A DNA stretch of 64,000 nucleotides from Lactococcus carnosus (GCF_006770265.1 NZ_CP017194.1:372001-436000); one strand, 5' to 3'. Shown: positions 1 to 8,364, numbered from the stretch's first letter. Notes: a model not told the origin generated them from the letters alone. Translations and numbers: made by a program.

Positions 1-101
1 TGACGAGCCAAAATACTAGTGTTTTGTATGTTTACCTTGATAATCTAGAAAATAGGAATAACCTGTATTGCTTTAAAAATTAAAGTATTAGCTGAATTTT
101 T

Positions 102-132
102 TTGTGAATATTTTACCATTTTGTGATAAAAT
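102..132 (+). promoter_or_regulatory. Probable tpiA promoter
   Basis: An extended -10 element (TGATAAAAT, 124-132) lies about 65 bases upstream of the tpiA start, with a possible -35 TTGTGA at 102-107 (19-base spacing). Bases 1-101 hold no gene that I can recognise. Confidence 0.5.
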
Positions 133-199
133 AGTAGTGCATGGTAGGTAGGGCAATTCTGTTCTACCGCCAAATAAAAAAACTTATAGAGGTGGACTC

Positions 200-958
200 A
201 TGTCACGTAAACCAATTATTGCTGGTAACTGGAAAATGAATAAAACTTTAGCTGAAGCGAAAGCTTTTGCTGAAGCAGTAAAAGGAAAAGCACCATCTGC
301 TGATCTTGTAGAGACTGTTATCGGTAGCCCTGCATTATTTCTTGCACCACTTGCAGAAATTTTAAACGGTGATGTGATCGAAGTTGCTGCTCAAAACTCA
401 TATTTTGAAAATACTGGCGCTTTTACTGGTGAAAATTCACCAGCTGCTATTGCTGATCTTGGTATCAAATATATCATCATTGGTCATTCAGAACGTCGTG
501 AATACTTCCACGAAACTGATGAAGATATTAACAAAAAAGCAAAAGCAATCATTGCAAATGGTGTGACACCAATCATTTGTTGTGGTGAAACACTTGAAAC
601 TTATGAAGCTGGTCAAACAGCACAATGGGTTGAAAGTCAAATCACTGCAGCATTGAAAGATCTTACACCTGAACAAGTGTCAAATCTTGTGATTGCTTAT
701 GAACCAATCTGGGCAATCGGTACTGGTAAATCAGCTGATGCAAATACAGCTGATGAAACATGTGGCGTTGTACGTAACACAGTTGAAAAACTTTACGGTA
801 AAACAGTTTCAGACGCAGTTCGTATCCAATATGGTGGTTCTGTTAAACCTGAAAACGTTGCTGAATACATGAGCAAAGAAAATGTTGATGGTGCCCTTGT
901 TGGTGGCGCATCACTTGAAGCTGAAAGCTTCCTAGCACTTTTAGACTTTGTTAACTAA
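200..958 (+). CDS. tpiA: Triosephosphate isomerase
   Basis: Interconverts dihydroxyacetone phosphate and glyceraldehyde 3-phosphate in cytosolic glycolysis. The 252-residue protein has the normal family length and all hallmarks: N-terminal NWK with the active-site lysine at residue 12, the GHSERR motif with the catalytic histidine near residue 95, and [12 protein letters not shown] with the catalytic glutamate and start of the flexible loop near residue 168. A GGTGG-type ribosome binding site precedes the ATG. It is monocistronic: its own promoter lies upstream and a hairpin terminator follows the stop codon. Codon use looks optimised, as expected for a glycolytic gene. Identification is secure. 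Confidence 0.98.
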   Translation: MSRKPIIAGNWKMNKTLAEAKAFAEAVKGKAPSADLVETVIGSPALFLAPLAEILNGDVIEVAAQNSYFENTGAFTGENSPAAIADLGIKYIIIGHSERREYFHETDEDINKKAKAIIANGVTPIICCGETLETYEAGQTAQWVESQITAALKDLTPEQVSNLVIAYEPIWAIGTGKSADANTADETCGVVRNTVEKLYGKTVSDAVRIQYGGSVKPENVAEYMSKENVDGALVGGASLEAESFLALLDFVN

Positions 959-966
959 TTGAGCTG

Positions 967-992
967 AAGGATCCCTTTGAGGGGTCTTTTTA
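967..992 (+). terminator. Intrinsic terminator of tpiA
   Basis: The arms AAGGATCCC (967-975) and GGGGTCTTT pair with two G-U wobbles around a TTTGA loop and run into T residues just after the tpiA stop. Confidence 0.8.
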
Positions 993-1008
993 TTTTCAAA
1001 AAATAGAC

Positions 1009-1037
1009 AAAAAAATAAGCCAGGAGGCTTATTTTTT
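1009..1037 (-). terminator. Terminator of the DUF3270-like gene
   Basis: A perfect hairpin, AATAAGCC / GGCTTATT with an AGGA loop, is flanked by A and T runs and overlaps the stop codon of the leftward gene. It could also act on rightward transcripts leaving tpiA. Confidence 0.75.
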
Positions 1038-1319
1038 GATAATTCTTATGCATGTTTTGATTGTTTTTTTTAGTACTGTCAACATGGTAAATGATAAGAC
1101 AATCGAAATGATAACTGCTAGGAAACTGGACATCACTGTCATTAATACAGAGCACCCGATAACGATAAAGACTGAAAATGTGGCAATATTTGAAAAGAAG
1201 GCTATTTCTTTAAGTCTATCAGCTGTTTTTATATGTTCAGCCATCTTTTCTTCCTGCGTATACTCACGCGTTGGTAACTGCCAATTAGTAAACTCTTCAT
1301 CAAATCTAGGGGCTTCCAT
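1029..1319 (-). CDS. Small membrane protein, DUF3270-like
   Basis: A 96-residue protein with a hydrophilic N-terminus rich in acidic residues and aromatics, then two hydrophobic segments at about residues 40-62 and 64-82 and a short lysine-rich tail, so probably a two-span membrane protein. The layout and the position beside U32 genes match the streptococcal DUF3270 family, whose function is unknown. A GAGGAG ribosome binding site sits 6 bases before the ATG on the minus strand. It is transcribed away from the U32 genes. Family assignment is from resemblance and context only. Confidence 0.6.
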   Translation of the reverse strand: MEAPRFDEEFTNWQLPTREYTQEEKMAEHIKTADRLKEIAFFSNIATFSVFIVIGCSVLMTVMSSFLAVIISIVLSFTMLTVLKKTIKTCIRIIKK

Positions 1320-1419
1320 ACTGTCTCCTCTGCACTACCTTTAAATGATAGCACGATTATCTTAATCTAAATATTACAATTAAATTACTATATCACGAAA
1401 ATGTTACAAAGGAGTGAAG

Positions 1420-2433
1420 ATGATCAAACATGATAGTGATCAGAGCAATATCAATTACAATGAGATAAGATTAAAGCACGATTTATTTGATATAATGAAA
1501 AGCATGACAAAGAAAATAATGATTACTGCTACAGTTGACAGCATTGAACAGGCTAAGGCCTTACTCGCAATCGGTATAGATACTTTATATATTGGCGAGG
1601 AAACGTATGGCCTTAGATTACCACATGCGTTTACCTGGGATGAATTGCGTGAACTGACTGAGTTGGCACATGCGGCTGGCGCTAAAGTGACAGTTGCTGT
1701 GAATGCCATTATGCATCCAGATAAAATGGCTACGATTAAGCCGTATTTAGATTTCCTTCAGGAAATTGAAGTAGACCAGCTGACAGTCGGTGATACGGGC
1801 GTTATTTTTGTTCTTGATCGTGACGGTTACAAGCTACCCTATATTTATGATGCATCAACGATGGTAACCAGTAGTCGTCAGGTAAATTTCTGGGGGGAAC
1901 AAGGGGCCATAGGTGCTGTTCTTTCTCGTGAACTACCAAAGGAAGAGCTTATTGCTCTATCAGATAATTTGACAGTATTTGGCGAAATTTTAGTCTATGG
2001 TGCGACGATTATCCATCAGTCCAAACGCCCATTACTAGAAAATTATTATAATTTTATCAAAACCGATGAAGAAAAGACACGGGATAGAAATTTATTTTTA
2101 AGCGAGCCAAAGCAAGAAGAGACACATTATTCTATCTATGAGGATAGTCACGGCACGCATATTTTTGCATCTGATGATGTTAATTTAATGACTGAACTAG
2201 ATGAGTTAACTGCTTTAAACTACACACATTGGAAACTAGACGGGATTTATACACCGGGAGATAACTTTGTGGAAATCGCTGAACTGTTTGTACAAGCAAA
2301 AAACTTGATTATGTCAGGTCAGTTTACAGCAGCTCAAGGCTTTGCCTTTGATGAGGCCATCCGCAGGTTACATCCAGTTGAGCGGACACTAGGCCATGGA
2401 TTTTATGATTTGGATCCTGATGAGATTCAGTGA
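1420..2433 (+). CDS. Peptidase U32 family protein, TrhP1 (YrrN)-like
   Basis: Probable partner in tRNA 5-hydroxyuridine formation, the prephenate-dependent modification at U34 assigned to U32 proteins TrhP1/TrhP2 (YrrN/YrrO) in Bacillus. The start with ATATVDS, the IGIDTLYIGEETYGLRL stretch and the later GEILVYGATIIHQSKRPLL region are U32-like, but the four-cysteine signature is absent, as in the shorter member of such pairs. I chose ATG 1420, six bases after AAAGGAG; a GTG at 1414 overlaps that site, and ATG 1504 would give a length closer to short homologues but has no good ribosome binding site. The second U32 gene follows after a terminator-like hairpin, so co-transcription is not certain. 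Confidence 0.75.
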   Translation: MIKHDSDQSNINYNEIRLKHDLFDIMKSMTKKIMITATVDSIEQAKALLAIGIDTLYIGEETYGLRLPHAFTWDELRELTELAHAAGAKVTVAVNAIMHPDKMATIKPYLDFLQEIEVDQLTVGDTGVIFVLDRDGYKLPYIYDASTMVTSSRQVNFWGEQGAIGAVLSRELPKEELIALSDNLTVFGEILVYGATIIHQSKRPLLENYYNFIKTDEEKTRDRNLFLSEPKQEETHYSIYEDSHGTHIFASDDVNLMTELDELTALNYTHWKLDGIYTPGDNFVEIAELFVQAKNLIMSGQFTAAQGFAFDEAIRRLHPVERTLGHGFYDLDPDEIQ

Positions 2434-2494
2434 CACCTATAGTGACCTGCATGCACGTTATAAATGTACCGGATCATGATACAATTTAAAAGTT

Positions 2495-2528
2495 AAAAAT
2501 CGCAAAGGAGATGAGTTGCGATTTTTTT
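2495..2528 (+). terminator. Terminator after the first U32 gene
   Basis: AAAAATCGCAA (2495-2505) pairs perfectly with TTGCGATTTTT (from 2516) and is followed by more T residues. The 2434-2693 gap also holds a weaker AGAGC/GCTCT hairpin near 2550 and a -10-like TATACT at 2607-2612, consistent with a separate promoter for the next gene. Confidence 0.75.
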
Positions 2529-2693
2529 GGGATAATAAGGTCATAAAAAAGAGCAACTCATTGGCTCTCCTTATATGGACTAAAGACAAGAGTTACTTAA
2601 TTATGGTATACTATTTAAGTTAAAGTAACAGTTTTGGTCTCGTTTAGAGATCTTTTCAACTTGCTCATCTATCTTGAAAATAGGAGAATTAAA

Positions 2694-3983
2694 GTGAAAC
2701 AAACACCCTTGAAACGTCCTGAAGTACTAGCACCTGCAGGGACCTTAGAAAAATTAAAAGTAGCGATTAGCTACGGTGCTGATGCAGTTTATATCGGAGG
2801 CGATGCCTATGGCTTGCGTTCTAGAGCTGGTAATTTCAGCTTTGATGAGATGCGTGAAGGGATTGCCTTTGCCAAAGCCCATGGTGCTAAAGTCTATGTC
2901 GCGGCCAACATGGTTACCCACGAAGGAAATGAAGTAGGGGCTGGTGAGTGGTTCCGTACATTACGTGATATCGGTATTGCAGCGGTTATCGTCAGTGACC
3001 CAGCCTTGATCGCCATAGCAGCAAGTGAAGCACCAGGTCTACCAATCCATCTGTCGACACAAGCAAGTGCAACCAACTATGAAACCTTAGAGTTTTGGAA
3101 AAGGCTAGGGCTAGAACGCGTTGTTTTAGCACGAGAAGTTTCTATGGCTGAGTTAGCTGAAATTCGCAAACATACAGATGTCGAAATCGAAGCCTTTGTT
3201 CATGGGGCTATGTGTATTTCTTATTCTGGTCGCTGTGTCTTATCAAATTACATGAGCAAACGTGATGCTAACCGTGGCGGTTGTTCACAATCATGTCGTT
3301 GGAAGTACGACCTCTATGATATGCCACATGGTGCAGAACGCCGGTCTGTCCAAGGTGAAATTCCTGAAGATTTTTCGATGAGTGCTGTGGATATGAGCAT
3401 GATCGAGCACGTACCAGATCTGATCGAGAATGGGGTTGATTCCTTTAAAATTGAAGGCCGCATGAAGTCGATTCATTATGTCTCGACGGTCAGTAATGTC
3501 TATAAAAGAGCAGTAGATGCTTATTTAGAAAGCCCCGAAGCATTTCATGCCATCAAACCAGCCTTAGTAGATGAACTTTGGAAAGTTGCTCAGCGTGAAC
3601 TTGCAACTGGATTTTACTATCAAACACCGAGTGAAAACGAACAACTATTTGGTGCTCGCAGAAAAATTCCCCAGTATAAATTTGTTGGCGAAGTCGTGGC
3701 CTTTGATGAGACAACGATGACGGCAACTGTACGTCAGAGAAACGTGATCACGACTGGTGATGAAATCGAGTTTTACGGACCAGGCTTCCGACATTTCACG
3801 GCAACTGTTGATAACTTACGTAATGAGGAAGGTGAGCGCATTGATCGTGCACCAAATCCGATGGAGTTACTTACGATGACGGTGCCTGCGCGTGTTGAAC
3901 CAGGTGATATGATTCGTAAAAATGGGTCAGGATTGATTAATTTATATGCAGAAAATGGTGTGGCAAAGACGGTTAGAGCCTAG
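2694..3983 (+). CDS. Peptidase U32 family protein, TrhP2 (YrrO)-like
   Basis: Likely catalytic partner for tRNA 5-hydroxyuridine synthesis, by homology to TrhP2/YrrO; older annotation calls this collagenase-like peptidase. It carries the full U32 signature: EAFVHGAMCISYSGRC at about residue 170, followed by GGCSQSC, giving the conserved cysteines that are thought to bind an iron-sulfur cluster. The C-terminal 90 residues form the usual beta-rich U32 extension. GTG 2694 is preferred because AGGAG lies 7 bases upstream; an in-frame TTG at 2634 lies between the probable promoter and that site and has no ribosome binding site. The resulting 429 residues match family length. Confidence 0.85.
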   Translation: MKQTPLKRPEVLAPAGTLEKLKVAISYGADAVYIGGDAYGLRSRAGNFSFDEMREGIAFAKAHGAKVYVAANMVTHEGNEVGAGEWFRTLRDIGIAAVIVSDPALIAIAASEAPGLPIHLSTQASATNYETLEFWKRLGLERVVLAREVSMAELAEIRKHTDVEIEAFVHGAMCISYSGRCVLSNYMSKRDANRGGCSQSCRWKYDLYDMPHGAERRSVQGEIPEDFSMSAVDMSMIEHVPDLIENGVDSFKIEGRMKSIHYVSTVSNVYKRAVDAYLESPEAFHAIKPALVDELWKVAQRELATGFYYQTPSENEQLFGARRKIPQYKFVGEVVAFDETTMTATVRQRNVITTGDEIEFYGPGFRHFTATVDNLRNEEGERIDRAPNPMELLTMTVPARVEPGDMIRKNGSGLINLYAENGVAKTVRA

Positions 3984-3991
3984 CCGATAAG

Positions 3992-4027
3992 AAAGTGTTG
4001 AGACTAGATTTTCAATGCTTTTTTTTT
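3992..4027 (+). terminator. Terminator of the second U32 gene
   Basis: AAAGTGTTGA (3992-4001) pairs with TCAATGCTTT (4012-4021), with two wobbles, followed by seven T residues. Confidence 0.75.
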
Positions 4028-4170
4028 ATTTGTCATACTTAAATCTGGCTAAGTCACTCAAGCATGGATGACTTATGTTATAATTTAATGAGTAACTTTA
4101 TCTAGTAATAAATCGCAAAATATCAGGTCTAGACGGATTAGACCAGACGTGAATTGGAAAGAAAAGGACA

Positions 4171-4806
4171 ATGATAAACTTTATTTTACATATTGATGAC
4201 TATATTTATAGCATGGCACAATCAGTAGGCGGATGGACATACCTCATCTTATTTCTCGTGATATTTGTTGAAACGGCTGCTATCGTGATGCCATTTTTAC
4301 CAGGAGATAGCTTGCTTTTTGCAGCAGGTGCATTAGCCGCTAATCCTAAAATGGGCTTTAATGTGGTCATCTTCTTATTCTTATTCTTCTTCGCTGCTTT
4401 TTTTGGCGATGTTTGTAACTTTTTAATTGGGCATACAGTCGGTAATAAATTGATTGATCATCGCTTTTTCAGTAAACTGATCAAGAGAAAGCATATTGAT
4501 GAAGCTGAGCAATATTTCGAGAAAAATGGGTCAATCGCTATTATTTTAGGCAGATATATTCCGATTATTCGGACATTTGTGCCGTTTGTAGCGGGGATTA
4601 GCCAATTTCCAATCAGAGAATTTGTGAAGCGTGCTTTTATAGCGGCTCTATCATGGTCTTTGATTGCCACGGGATCTGGTTACTTGTTTGGTAATATTCC
4701 TTTTGTCAAGGAACATTTCTCTGCTATCATCATGAGTATCATCGTGGTAACATTATTACCAAGTGTGATTGCATTTCTGAAATCAATTAAAAAACGTACC
4801 GTATAA
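4171..4806 (+). CDS. DedA family membrane protein (possible C55-P translocase, UptA type)
   Basis: A 211-residue integral membrane protein of the DedA (SNARE-associated) family. Diagnostic are FVETAAIVMPFLPGDSLLF near residue 35 and the GRYIPIIRTFVPFVAGI stretch near residue 125, containing the conserved Arg residues; five to six hydrophobic segments are visible. DedA proteins of the UptA group recycle undecaprenyl phosphate across the membrane, and others act on phospholipids, so substrate is not settled from sequence. An extended -10 (TGTTATAAT, 4076-4084) lies upstream and AAAGGA precedes the ATG. A DUF368 (PopT) gene, the other known C55-P translocase family, lies only 4 kb away. Confidence 0.85.
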   Translation: MINFILHIDDYIYSMAQSVGGWTYLILFLVIFVETAAIVMPFLPGDSLLFAAGALAANPKMGFNVVIFLFLFFFAAFFGDVCNFLIGHTVGNKLIDHRFFSKLIKRKHIDEAEQYFEKNGSIAIILGRYIPIIRTFVPFVAGISQFPIREFVKRAFIAALSWSLIATGSGYLFGNIPFVKEHFSAIIMSIIVVTLLPSVIAFLKSIKKRTV

Positions 4807-4871
4807 GTGGTTATCTAACTGTCGCGCTAAAAGCTAGATTAACTGTTAAAAGGTAGAAAATAGGGTAAATA

Positions 4872-6014
4872 ATGCAGACAAATAATATTTCAAAAGGCAA
4901 ATTATCAGGGAAAAAAATCGGCGTATACTTTGGGACATTTGCGCCCTTACATACTGGACATCAGCAACAAATCTATAAGACATCTGCACTTAATGAAGGT
5001 GTGTTACTGATCGTATCAGGATATGATGGCGATCGCGGCTCTAAAATCGGCCTCCATTTGGATAAAAGATTTCGCTATTTACGTGAGGCCTTTAACGACG
5101 AGGCAGCCATAAAGGTTGTCAAGCTCGATGAAAATGGGATTCCTGAAATGCCACATGGCTGGGATGACTGGACAAACCGCTTATTTGGGTTAATTCAAGC
5201 CAATACTGAATCTGAAATTTTAGAGGTCACCTTTTATGTTGGGGAAGCAGAATATGTGACTGAGTTGTATAAACGCTTCCCGACAGATGATGGTAATACT
5301 TATACTGTTGAGATAGCCGATCGACATGATATCCAAATTTCAGCCACGATGATCCGTGAAAATCCACAAGCCTATTGGCAGGATATTAATCGTGTCTTTA
5401 GACGTCAGTTCTCCAAAGTCGTGACCTTGATGGGATCTGCCTCTACGGGTAAGTCAACACTTGTTAGGCGGCTAGCCAGATCAATCAATGCCCCATTTTC
5501 AGAAGAGTATGCAAGAAGTTATGAAGAGTATTCAAATATAAATGATGATGAGCTTGAAATGTCTGACTATGCCCGTTTAATTACGGGACAATATGATGTC
5601 AATTCAAAAGAAATCAATTCACCTGCCAATCAAGGGATTGTTTTTCTGGATACGGATGCTATTGTGACACGTGTTTATGCCAAACTCTATCTCAGTGAAG
5701 AAGATCAAGCACAATTAGAACCCTTATTTCAAAAGATCATTCGAGATGAACAGATGGATTTGATATTGGTCATCCCGCCCATCACTAAATATATTGATGA
5801 TGGTTTCCGAAATATGGCGTGGGAGTCATCTCGACAAGAGTTTCATGAAGAATTAATGCGCCAATTAGCAGAGTTTAACCTGATGGATAAGGTTGTTTTA
5901 CTAGATGATACAGGTGATGTACGAGATGAAAAAGGCTATCTCAGTCGCTACCATCATGCTATCGATGCTGTTAAACAACAGACTGGAGTCGAAATAAAAC
6001 GCCTAGACTATTAA
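4872..6014 (+). CDS. nadR: Bifunctional NadR: NMN adenylyltransferase / ribosylnicotinamide kinase
   Basis: Salvages nicotinamide riboside to NAD in two steps. The N-terminal domain (residues about 14-175) has the nucleotidyltransferase signature VYFGTFAPLHTGH with the HxGH motif. The C-terminal kinase (about 180-380) has the P-loop GSASTGKST and SEEYAR. At 380 residues it lacks the N-terminal helix-turn-helix repressor domain of enterobacterial NadR, as is usual in lactic acid bacteria, so it is enzymatic only. Ribosome binding is through a weak AGGGTAAATA-like site. It ends in a hairpin shared with the convergent gene. No pnuC lies alongside. Confidence 0.93.
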   Translation: MQTNNISKGKLSGKKIGVYFGTFAPLHTGHQQQIYKTSALNEGVLLIVSGYDGDRGSKIGLHLDKRFRYLREAFNDEAAIKVVKLDENGIPEMPHGWDDWTNRLFGLIQANTESEILEVTFYVGEAEYVTELYKRFPTDDGNTYTVEIADRHDIQISATMIRENPQAYWQDINRVFRRQFSKVVTLMGSASTGKSTLVRRLARSINAPFSEEYARSYEEYSNINDDELEMSDYARLITGQYDVNSKEINSPANQGIVFLDTDAIVTRVYAKLYLSEEDQAQLEPLFQKIIRDEQMDLILVIPPITKYIDDGFRNMAWESSRQEFHEELMRQLAEFNLMDKVVLLDDTGDVRDEKGYLSRYHHAIDAVKQQTGVEIKRLDY

Positions 6015-6032
6015 AGTCTAAGCGTTTTTTTT
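5997..6032. terminator. Bidirectional terminator between nadR and the convergent small gene
   Basis: AAACGCCTAGAC pairs with GTCTAAGCGTTT around the nadR stop codon; T runs lie on one side and the hairpin also ends the leftward gene. Confidence 0.75.
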
Positions 6033-6335
6033 ATCTATCATAGCTGTTTTGACACTTTCGGGTACAAAACTTACTTTTTTTACCTTACTTAATAAGATAA
6101 TCCGAATTTGATTGGACATGATATCTTTTGTCACGACTTGTCGCTCTGTGATGCTGGTTATATTGGCCGCAAAGCTTGTTAATTCCGTATTTTTTTTATT
6201 AAAATGGAGATAGACTGGATGATTAAAGGATTGCGCAAGCTCAAGATTTGCGAGTACCTCTAGATCGATAGCTGCTTTTGCTGCTATCTTAGGCCGCGAA
6301 AACAAATGACCTATTTTTTCTAATATTTTTTTCAT
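6018..6335 (-). CDS. Hypothetical protein, faintly YolD-like
   Basis: A 105-residue basic protein that I do not recognise with confidence. The central part (residues 35-90), with alternating hydrophobics, LHFNKK and a closing IRIILLSKVKKVSF, resembles the small beta-barrel pattern of YolD-like proteins (polar strand, turn, then D..IR..L..I..V), which is a weak argument. No signal peptide or membrane segment is seen. Convergent with nadR, sharing its terminator; AT-rich DNA precedes its start and no strong ribosome binding site is visible. Confidence 0.5.
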   Translation of the reverse strand: MKKILEKIGHLFSRPKIAAKAAIDLEVLANLELAQSFNHPVYLHFNKKNTELTSFAANITSITERQVVTKDIMSNQIRIILLSKVKKVSFVPESVKTAMIDKKNA

Positions 6336-6414
6336 AGCAAAATTATATCATATTTTGAGAAATATTGGGTTAGATTGCGTATAATAGTAATGAGACTTAA
6401 AATGGAATGGAGAT

Positions 6415-6630
6415 ATGATGAGCGAGTTTAAATTTGAAATTGAGGAGCATTTGATTGTCCTATCTGAAAATGATAAGGGATGGAAGAAAGAACTGACGCG
6501 TGTGTCATGGAATGGCTCACCAGCAAAGTTTGATATCCGCCAATGGTCCCCTGATTATAGCAAGATGGGAAAAGGGGTTACCTTGACCAATGAAGAATTT
6601 CAGAAACTGGTTGAAGAACTTACCAAATAA
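6415..6630 (+). CDS. ydbC: PC4/YdbC-type single-stranded nucleic acid binding protein
   Basis: A 71-residue cytosolic protein of the bacterial PC4-like family (YdbC), whose Lactococcus lactis member has the fold of the eukaryotic coactivator PC4 and binds single-stranded DNA. The pattern fits: a beta sheet (FEIEEHLIVLSEN, KELTRVSWNG, KFDIRQWSPD) followed by a C-terminal helix after GVTLTNEEF. ATG 6415 or 6418 may be used; GGAG lies just upstream, which favours 6418. A -10-like TATAAT (6380-6385) and a downstream hairpin suggest a single-gene transcript. The physiological role is not established. Confidence 0.85.
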   Translation: MMSEFKFEIEEHLIVLSENDKGWKKELTRVSWNGSPAKFDIRQWSPDYSKMGKGVTLTNEEFQKLVEELTK

Positions 6631-6644
6631 TTGAGATGTAGATC

Positions 6645-6677
6645 AAAAAAAATTAGCGATTGATCGCTAATTTTTTT
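6645..6677. terminator. Bidirectional terminator
   Basis: AAATTAGCGA and TCGCTAATTT form a perfect stem with a TTGA loop, with A and T runs on both sides, between convergent ydbC and the DUF3397 gene. Confidence 0.85.
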
Positions 6678-7026
6678 ATGTCTTGAAAATGATGACAACC
6701 ATTAAAATATAGAGCAGTAAGGTGACAAAAAAAGTGATTCGCCAAAAAAAATGAAGAAAGTGGCGGGCTTCAAAGTGTCGATTATAGAATAAGTCTAGAA
6801 AAAGCAGAACGAGCGCTATAATTGATATAAGCATTAAAAAGTAAGGCAAGATACTGATATGCGTGACTTGACGAGAAAATAGATGTAAGCCAAAAATCAA
6901 AAAAACGGTCACAATATCTGGCACATTAATTGTCGAAAACTGTCTTATTTTGAAAAACTTGAAGAGAAGTGGTATCAGTATAAATAATAGGATCGGATAA
7001 ATAGCAATTAATAGGTGAATGAACAT
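6676..7026 (-). CDS. DUF3397 family membrane protein
   Basis: A 116-residue membrane protein with four hydrophobic segments (about residues 3-24, 38-52, 60-82 and 93-114). The motif NVPDIVTVFLIFGLHLFS and the LPYFLMLISIIALVL stretch match DUF3397 of streptococci and lactococci. Function unknown. It is convergent with ydbC and shares its terminator. No signal sequence other than the first membrane span. Confidence 0.7.
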   Translation of the reverse strand: MFIHLLIAIYPILLFILIPLLFKFFKIRQFSTINVPDIVTVFLIFGLHLFSRQVTHISILPYFLMLISIIALVLLFLDLFYNRHFEARHFLHFFWRITFFVTLLLYILMVVIIFKT

Positions 7027-7104
7027 AAGACTATTTTAGCTTTTTTGTCTCGAAAACACAACAGGAGCTAGTTAAGCGAGATATGTGGTTTAAACTGCCA
7101 GCAT

Positions 7105-7680
7105 TTATTTAGCTGTAGACCTGATAAAGTAGGCGTTTGTTTTCAAAGCACGTCGGATGTAGTAGCCGATGATTGCTGCAAGAATTGCTTTGATAATACC
7201 AGGTATAATAAAGGGTAGAAAGCCAAGCTTAAATCCTGCTTGAAGTGATAAGCGTGCAACAACTGCAAGCCAGGCAGTCCCTATAGCCAAACACCAAATC
7301 GTCCCAATCAGATTGGCAATTATAAATAAAGCTAATTTGCCACGTGCTGTTTTCACTAACAGAGCCAGTTTACTTAACTGAGCGACCTGTAGTGCTTGAA
7401 ATAAGAAACCAATCAAAAAACCGCCTGTTGGTCCGAGGATGACACCGAATCCAGCAGCACCACCAGCAAACACTGGTAGACCGATTGCACCAAGGATTAA
7501 ATAGACAAGAATAGCAAGTACACTGTCCAATGGGGTAAGTACAGTCGCAATAATGCCGACAGCCAGGGTTTGCAGTGTCAGTGGCACGATGGGTAAGGGA
7601 ATGGTAATTTGGCTTGAAATCGCTAGGAAAGCAGCAGCAATAGCAATAATTGCCAGACGTTGCGTTTTATTATGCGTCAT
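7105..7680 (-). CDS. bioY: Biotin ECF transporter S-component BioY
   Basis: Membrane-bound substrate-binding subunit for biotin uptake. The 191-residue protein has six hydrophobic segments and the BioY motifs: an N-terminal AAFLAISSQITIPLP stretch, AILVYLILGAIGLPVFAGGAAGFG and LGPTGGFLIGFLFQA. No energising EcfA1/A2/T genes lie nearby, so it must use a shared ECF module encoded elsewhere. A promoter overlapped by a BirA-like operator lies about 150 bases upstream, consistent with repression by BirA-biotinyl-AMP. The ribosome binding site at ATG 7680 is weak; a tiny frame with an AAAGGA site lies in the leader. Confidence 0.93.
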   Translation of the reverse strand: MTHNKTQRLAIIAIAAAFLAISSQITIPLPIVPLTLQTLAVGIIATVLTPLDSVLAILVYLILGAIGLPVFAGGAAGFGVILGPTGGFLIGFLFQALQVAQLSKLALLVKTARGKLALFIIANLIGTIWCLAIGTAWLAVVARLSLQAGFKLGFLPFIIPGIIKAILAAIIGYYIRRALKTNAYFIRSTAK

Positions 7681-7710
7681 GTTTTTATTTTCTGATGCCT
7701 TAACAGGTGT

Positions 7711-7782
7711 CTAGATATCATCAAGATGCCTTGCGTAAAACAGCACACTGATTATGATAAGAGATAAAGTTAAGGTCATCAT
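7711..7782 (-). CDS. Possible 23-residue leader peptide upstream of bioY
   Basis: A short frame in the bioY leader starts at tandem ATG codons right behind AGAAAGGA and encodes a hydrophobic stretch (TLTLSLIIISVLF) ending in HLDDI. It could be a small membrane peptide or a translation-coupling leader, but the spacing between AAAGGA and the ATG codons is unusually short (0-3 bases), so it may be chance. Confidence 0.25.
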   Translation of the reverse strand: MMTLTLSLIIISVLFYARHLDDI

Positions 7783-7802
7783 CCTTTCTGAAATAGGTTT
7801 TA

Positions 7803-7855
7803 ATTGTAAACCTAAATAATAAATTAAGTATACAATAAAACTGCTAGATTAGCAA
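7803..7855 (-). promoter_or_regulatory. bioY promoter overlapped by a BirA-like operator
   Basis: On the minus strand, -35 TTGCTA (7850-7855) and -10 TATACT (7827-7832) are 17 bases apart. An inverted repeat, ATTGTAAACCT (7803-7813) and AGTATACAAT (7827-7836), covers the -10; its outer nine bases match in eight. This is the architecture of Firmicute BirA operators (TTGTAAACC-like half sites about 15 bases apart). Confidence 0.75.
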
Positions 7856-7861
7856 GCATAT

Positions 7862-7886
7862 AAAAAAACGATCTCTAGGATCGTTT
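7862..7886 (-). terminator. Terminator of popT-ybaK
   Basis: AAACGATC and GATCGTTT pair around CTAGA, followed by T residues on the minus strand, directly after the ybaK stop. Confidence 0.8.
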
Positions 7887-8364
7887 AGTGCGTTTCTGGT
7901 TCTGAGATGTCAGCAAAACTGGCATGTACGAAATCAGCAAGAAGCTGAGGTTGAATCCGAATGCTGCGGCCCACTTCACCAGCCGATACAATCATAACTG
8001 GCTTTGACAAGGCGATTTCATCGATATAAATGGGGAATGCATGTTTTTGATGAATACCGACTGGATTATTGGCACCATGGATGTAGCCAGTTGTTTTCTG
8101 CAAGTCTTTTTGTGGAATCATACTGACTTTTTTCATACCAGATACTTTGGCCAATTTTTTTTCAGAGAGATGTCTTGTCAATGGGACAATACCGATGATC
8201 GGATCAGTTCCATTTGTAAGCGCTAAAGTTTTATAGATGTCATCTCTAGTGATACCATCTGGCAAGTCATCCTTAAGTGCATTTAAGGCTAATGTGTCAT
8301 GCACAATACCAGCCTTATCAAGAATTTGATCGACAAGCGTCTTTTTTAGCTTTTGTTTCTTCAT
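7885..8364 (-). CDS. ybaK: Cys-tRNA(Pro) deacylase, YbaK/EbsC family
   Basis: Hydrolyses mischarged Cys-tRNA(Pro) in the cytosol. The 159-residue protein has the family lysine within IYKTLALTNG at residue 45, the position of the essential lysine of YbaK/HI1434, and the conserved GYIHGANNPVGI motif followed by HAFPIYIDE. The start overlaps the end of the upstream DUF368 gene by 4 bases (ATGA), so translation is probably coupled. A terminator follows the stop. The link with a lipid translocase gene is operonic only; no shared function is apparent. Confidence 0.93.
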   Translation of the reverse strand: MKKQKLKKTLVDQILDKAGIVHDTLALNALKDDLPDGITRDDIYKTLALTNGTDPIIGIVPLTRHLSEKKLAKVSGMKKVSMIPQKDLQKTTGYIHGANNPVGIHQKHAFPIYIDEIALSKPVMIVSAGEVGRSIRIQPQLLADFVHASFADISEPETH

